From an uncultured bacterium (GTDB lineage Bacteria > Auribacterota > Erginobacteria > Erginobacterales > Erginobacteraceae), in the NCBI GenBank assembly GCA_937885075.1, contig CAKZYZ010000071.1:1-34772 (forward strand): a DNA stretch of 34,772 bases, in the 5' to 3' direction. The notes under the pieces were generated by a model. That model was not told where the DNA came from. It saw nothing but the letters and a program-made list of their open reading frames with translations, and searched no databases. Within the stretch, counting starts at the first letter, position 1. Each line of letters starts with the position of its first letter. The translations under genes and the position numbers were made by a program. Below are positions 32,845 through 34,772 of this stretch, piece by piece.

Positions 32845-32879
32845 CCCCGCAAAATGACCTTCAGTCATCGCGGGGTAAA
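32845..32879 (+). mobile_element. 35-bp nested hairpin module, copy 2
   Basis: CCCCGCAAAATGACC, TTC, AGTCATCGCGGGG, then TAAA. It splits the R1 host repeat between CAATTAGTGCAAATTAGTGT and AATTAGTGGAC. Uninterrupted R1 repeats are at 4307-4337 and 7156-7186 (minus). Compared with copy 1, one stem pair changes from T-A to C-G on both sides. Confidence 0.75.
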
Positions 32880-32932
32880 AATTAGTGGACTGCAAAGAGG
32901 GCAAGGTGGGGGGAGTTTCAAAACAGCAAAAT

Positions 32933-34075
32933 CTAAATGTACAATCCACAGCAGCGGGAGCAGAGAGGGAAAAGACCCTTTTCTACCAGGAGACGGCGAA
33001 ACTTCTTTGCCTTCTCTCCGTTCCAGATTTTTTCAAAGGGTTCTTCCACGATATTACCGACAATGTAGTCCGGGAAATCGGGACAGAAGGTGGCATCGCC
33101 ATTGGGACGGATCTCCAGGTTTGACCAGGGGCTGGAGCATTTTTTCCGGCCCATAAAAGAAGAGGGGCGGAGATAATACTCTTCCACTTCTTCCGGCCGG
33201 AGAGCGGGGATAAAAAATACCGGGAGCGTCCCCTTCCGGCGGCGGGCAGATACTCTTTCCATGAATGATTTAACCTTTCCGGGGTCAACCGCCCCCAGAG
33301 CTCCCACAAAATCTTTCCAGGAGGTAGATTCACATCCCAGGTATTTCTGGAAAATCTGATCTGTGGCCCGACCGATTTTATCGGTGGTAAACCAGCCCAG
33401 GTTGAAAATAACCGCGTCAAAGAGATCGCTTGATTCGAGCATATCCAGGGTCTCAGCCAGCTTATCCTGATTCATATCGCTGATGGTGGAAATTGCCTTC
33501 ACCATCGGTTTTCTCTGCCCGGATTCCCGACGGCATTCTCTAAGACGGCGTAGTCCCTGGATAACTTTTTCAAAAGTATGTGGGACTCCCCGGATCTCAT
33601 CGTGTATTTCGGGAGGACCATCGATGGATATATCCAGACCGTCCACCTTCAGGTCCACCAGTTCAGCGGCGTATCGTTCCAGAAGAACTCCATTGGTATT
33701 TATAATCGTGTACTGCTTTTTCTCCTTCAGATATCGAATCAACGCGCTGAAATCGGGATAGAGAAGCGGCTCGCCGCCCCAGAGATAGATTTTCGGGCGG
33801 TAGGCGGCGACATCATCGATCAGCTCCTTCAACTTTTCCAGAGAAAGAATTTCTTTGCGATAGACATCTCTCCTCCGCCACTGACCGCACATCTTACACC
33901 TGAGATTGCAGAGATGGGTCAGATTGATAGTAATGGTGCCGGGTCCGGGAGCATCCGTAACCCCTTTCTTTATCAGGGGGGATATTTTTATCCGGGAGCG
34001 GATCCGGGAGCGAATTCTCTCCCGCGCCGCGCCGGGATATCTCAGCGCCATCCTTAATTTAGCCCGATTATTCAT
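32933..34075 (-). CDS. Radical SAM/SPASM-domain protein
   Basis: 380 residues. The 4Fe-4S motif CNLRCKMC (Cys56, Cys60, Cys63; CX3CX2C) follows the strand TITINLTHL. GGEPLLYPDF (100-109) and INTNGVLLERYAAEL are standard for the SAM pocket, and GLDISIDGPPEIHDEIRG for the next strands. A C-terminal SPASM-like region has Cys313, Cys331, Cys372 and Cys375/376 with the typical LEIRPNGDATFCPDF and VGNIVEEPFEKIWN, so one or two auxiliary clusters are expected. Members of this group modify peptides, sugars or lipids; which is not clear here. A basic N-terminus (RERIRSRIRSRIKIS) precedes the domain. ATG 34075 lies 6 nt from the stop of the methyltransferase upstream, so the two form an operon. Confidence 0.87.
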   Translation of the reverse strand: MNNRAKLRMALRYPGAARERIRSRIRSRIKISPLIKKGVTDAPGPGTITINLTHLCNLRCKMCGQWRRRDVYRKEILSLEKLKELIDDVAAYRPKIYLWGGEPLLYPDFSALIRYLKEKKQYTIINTNGVLLERYAAELVDLKVDGLDISIDGPPEIHDEIRGVPHTFEKVIQGLRRLRECRRESGQRKPMVKAISTISDMNQDKLAETLDMLESSDLFDAVIFNLGWFTTDKIGRATDQIFQKYLGCESTSWKDFVGALGAVDPGKVKSFMERVSARRRKGTLPVFFIPALRPEEVEEYYLRPSSFMGRKKCSSPWSNLEIRPNGDATFCPDFPDYIVGNIVEEPFEKIWNGEKAKKFRRLLVEKGLFPLCSRCCGLYI

Positions 34076-34081
34076 CTCGAT

Positions 34082-34631
34082 TTATTTTCGGCATTTGAGG
34101 AGGAAATCCGGCAGAGGAATATTGCGGTGGGCGGGAAAATGCTCCACCGCAAACCCCAGATTTTCCAGGAAGGTTATCCAGTCAGCTAACTTGCGGAAGT
34201 TCTGTCTTCTTCCGCAGTTAAGGGTACGGTCGATCAAGAAATGGGCTATATATTTCCATTTCGGGTCTGGAGTCACATCCTCCATCATCAGGATACCTCC
34301 TTCCGGCAGAATTCGATAACAATGTTCGAGCAGTTTTTCCTGCTGAGGATAGGTGAGATGGTGGAGCATATCGCTGACTATGGCCACGTCGAATTCCTCC
34401 TGAGGAAGCTCAAGAGCGTCCTGGAGATAAAATTGGATATTATCTCTCCCCTTGATTGACGCCCGGGCGGCCTCAATTCTCTTGACCTGTTTATCTATCC
34501 CGGTAACACGGCGGGAAGAACTTCCCAGCGCGAGATAATTGGCCAGCAGACCCCGGCCGCAGCCGATATCAACGATCCGGGCTTCTGGTGGGATATGCCC
34601 GGCGATCTGGAGAAAGGGACAGAGGCGCCAG
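34082..34631 (-). CDS. Class I SAM-dependent methyltransferase, 5' end cut by contig end
   Basis: The reading frame is open from the adapter boundary at 34631 down to the stop at 34082-34084, about 182 codons, without a start codon. The translation begins WRLCPFLQIAGHIPPEARIV and continues DIGCGRGLLANYLAL (motif I), TGIDKQVKRIEAARASI (strand 2), then FDVAIVSDMLHHLTYPQQEK and LPEGGILMMEDVTPDPKWKY. It matches a known methyltransferase group with FxPF at the start and DMLHHL in the core, often found beside radical SAM genes. The N-terminal few dozen residues are missing. An apparent GTG start at 34387 is internal and should not be used. Confidence 0.82.
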
Positions 34632-34689
34632 AGATCGGAAGAGCGTCGTGTAGGGAAAGAGTGTAGATCTCGGTGGTCGCCGTATCATT
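34632..34689 (-). other. Illumina P5/TruSeq adapter, reverse complement
   Basis: Starts AGATCGGAAGAGCGTCGTGT and ends GGTCGCCGTATCATT. It is the reverse complement of the adapter at 112-169. Its translation gives NDTATTEIYTLSLHDALPI, a frequent contaminant ORF. Confidence 0.98.
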
Positions 34690-34772
34690 AAAAAAAAAAA
34701 AAAAGAACAACACAAAACAAGAAAAACAAAAAAAAAAAAAAGAAGAGAGAGAAGAAAAGCGAGAGAAAGCAG
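34690..34772. other. Non-genomic poly-A/purine end
   Basis: A-runs and GA-rich sequence after the adapter; junk that should be trimmed. Confidence 0.9.

Noticed and set aside
34082-34387. A 101-residue gene starting at 34387
   Set aside because: The frame is open upstream to the contig end and includes methyltransferase motif I, so this start is internal to a truncated gene.
34495-34713. ORF of 72 residues at the contig end
   Set aside because: Its N-terminal half is adapter and poly-A; the remainder is a wrong frame of the methyltransferase.

Overview
The window is one assembled contig from an uncultured Gram-negative-type bacterium of roughly 50% GC. Both ends are sequencing artefacts: Illumina P5 adapter sequence occupies about 112-169 and, in reverse complement, 34632-34689, each followed outward by poly-T or poly-A junk. 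Genomic sequence is therefore about 170-34631. An LpxH-type lipid A hydrolase and several periplasmic or membrane-anchored surface proteins imply an outer membrane. No rRNA, tRNA, CRISPR array or phage gene was seen. The intergenic repeats (tails reading HEDTKTRRK, GDQGIR, FRGQRPRLQ, RPIRPI) resemble those I associate with MAGs of Omnitrophota, Auribacterota, Planctomycetes and similar groups, but the phylum cannot be fixed from the sequence alone.

Layout. Positions 170-1481 hold the end of an unidentified membrane protein and a Spy/CpxP-like periplasmic protein. The minus strand from 11075 down to 1724 carries lpxH, thiD, def, a GT2 glycosyltransferase, a decayed TMTC/DUF1736-type gene, and two paralogous GT-C membrane proteins with C-terminal TPR arrays. 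fusA (EF-G) and a sulfatase-fold protein run on the plus strand (11653-15243) and converge on a GT4 glycosyltransferase. An AbiEi/AbiEii type IV toxin-antitoxin pair (16463-18125) and a second sulfatase-fold protein (18248-20152) follow. From 20253 to 32422 lies a surface and glycan set: a secreted SGNH esterase with FG-GAP-like repeats, three membrane-anchored SGNH proteins, two SAM methyltransferases, a GT-C transferase and a polytopic membrane protein. The window ends with a radical SAM/SPASM protein and a truncated methyltransferase. The overall theme is envelope glycan assembly and modification: donor-sugar transfer (GT2, GT4, GT-C), decoration (methyl, acyl, phospho or sulfo groups) and secretion.

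The most unusual content is between the genes. Most long intergenic gaps are mosaics of short repeat families that are often palindromic. (i) A 35-bp hairpin module is nested in two different host repeats, and empty versions of both host repeats occur in the same window. (ii) A stem-loop family lies directly 5' of start codons, always in the orientation of the downstream gene. (iii) GACAGGACGATT arrays lie 3' of genes, always in the same sense relative to the gene. (iv) A 129-bp element with perfect 17-bp terminal inverted repeats is inserted in frame inside a GT-C gene. (v) Several genes take their last or first residues from repeats. These are the best candidates for something not yet described.
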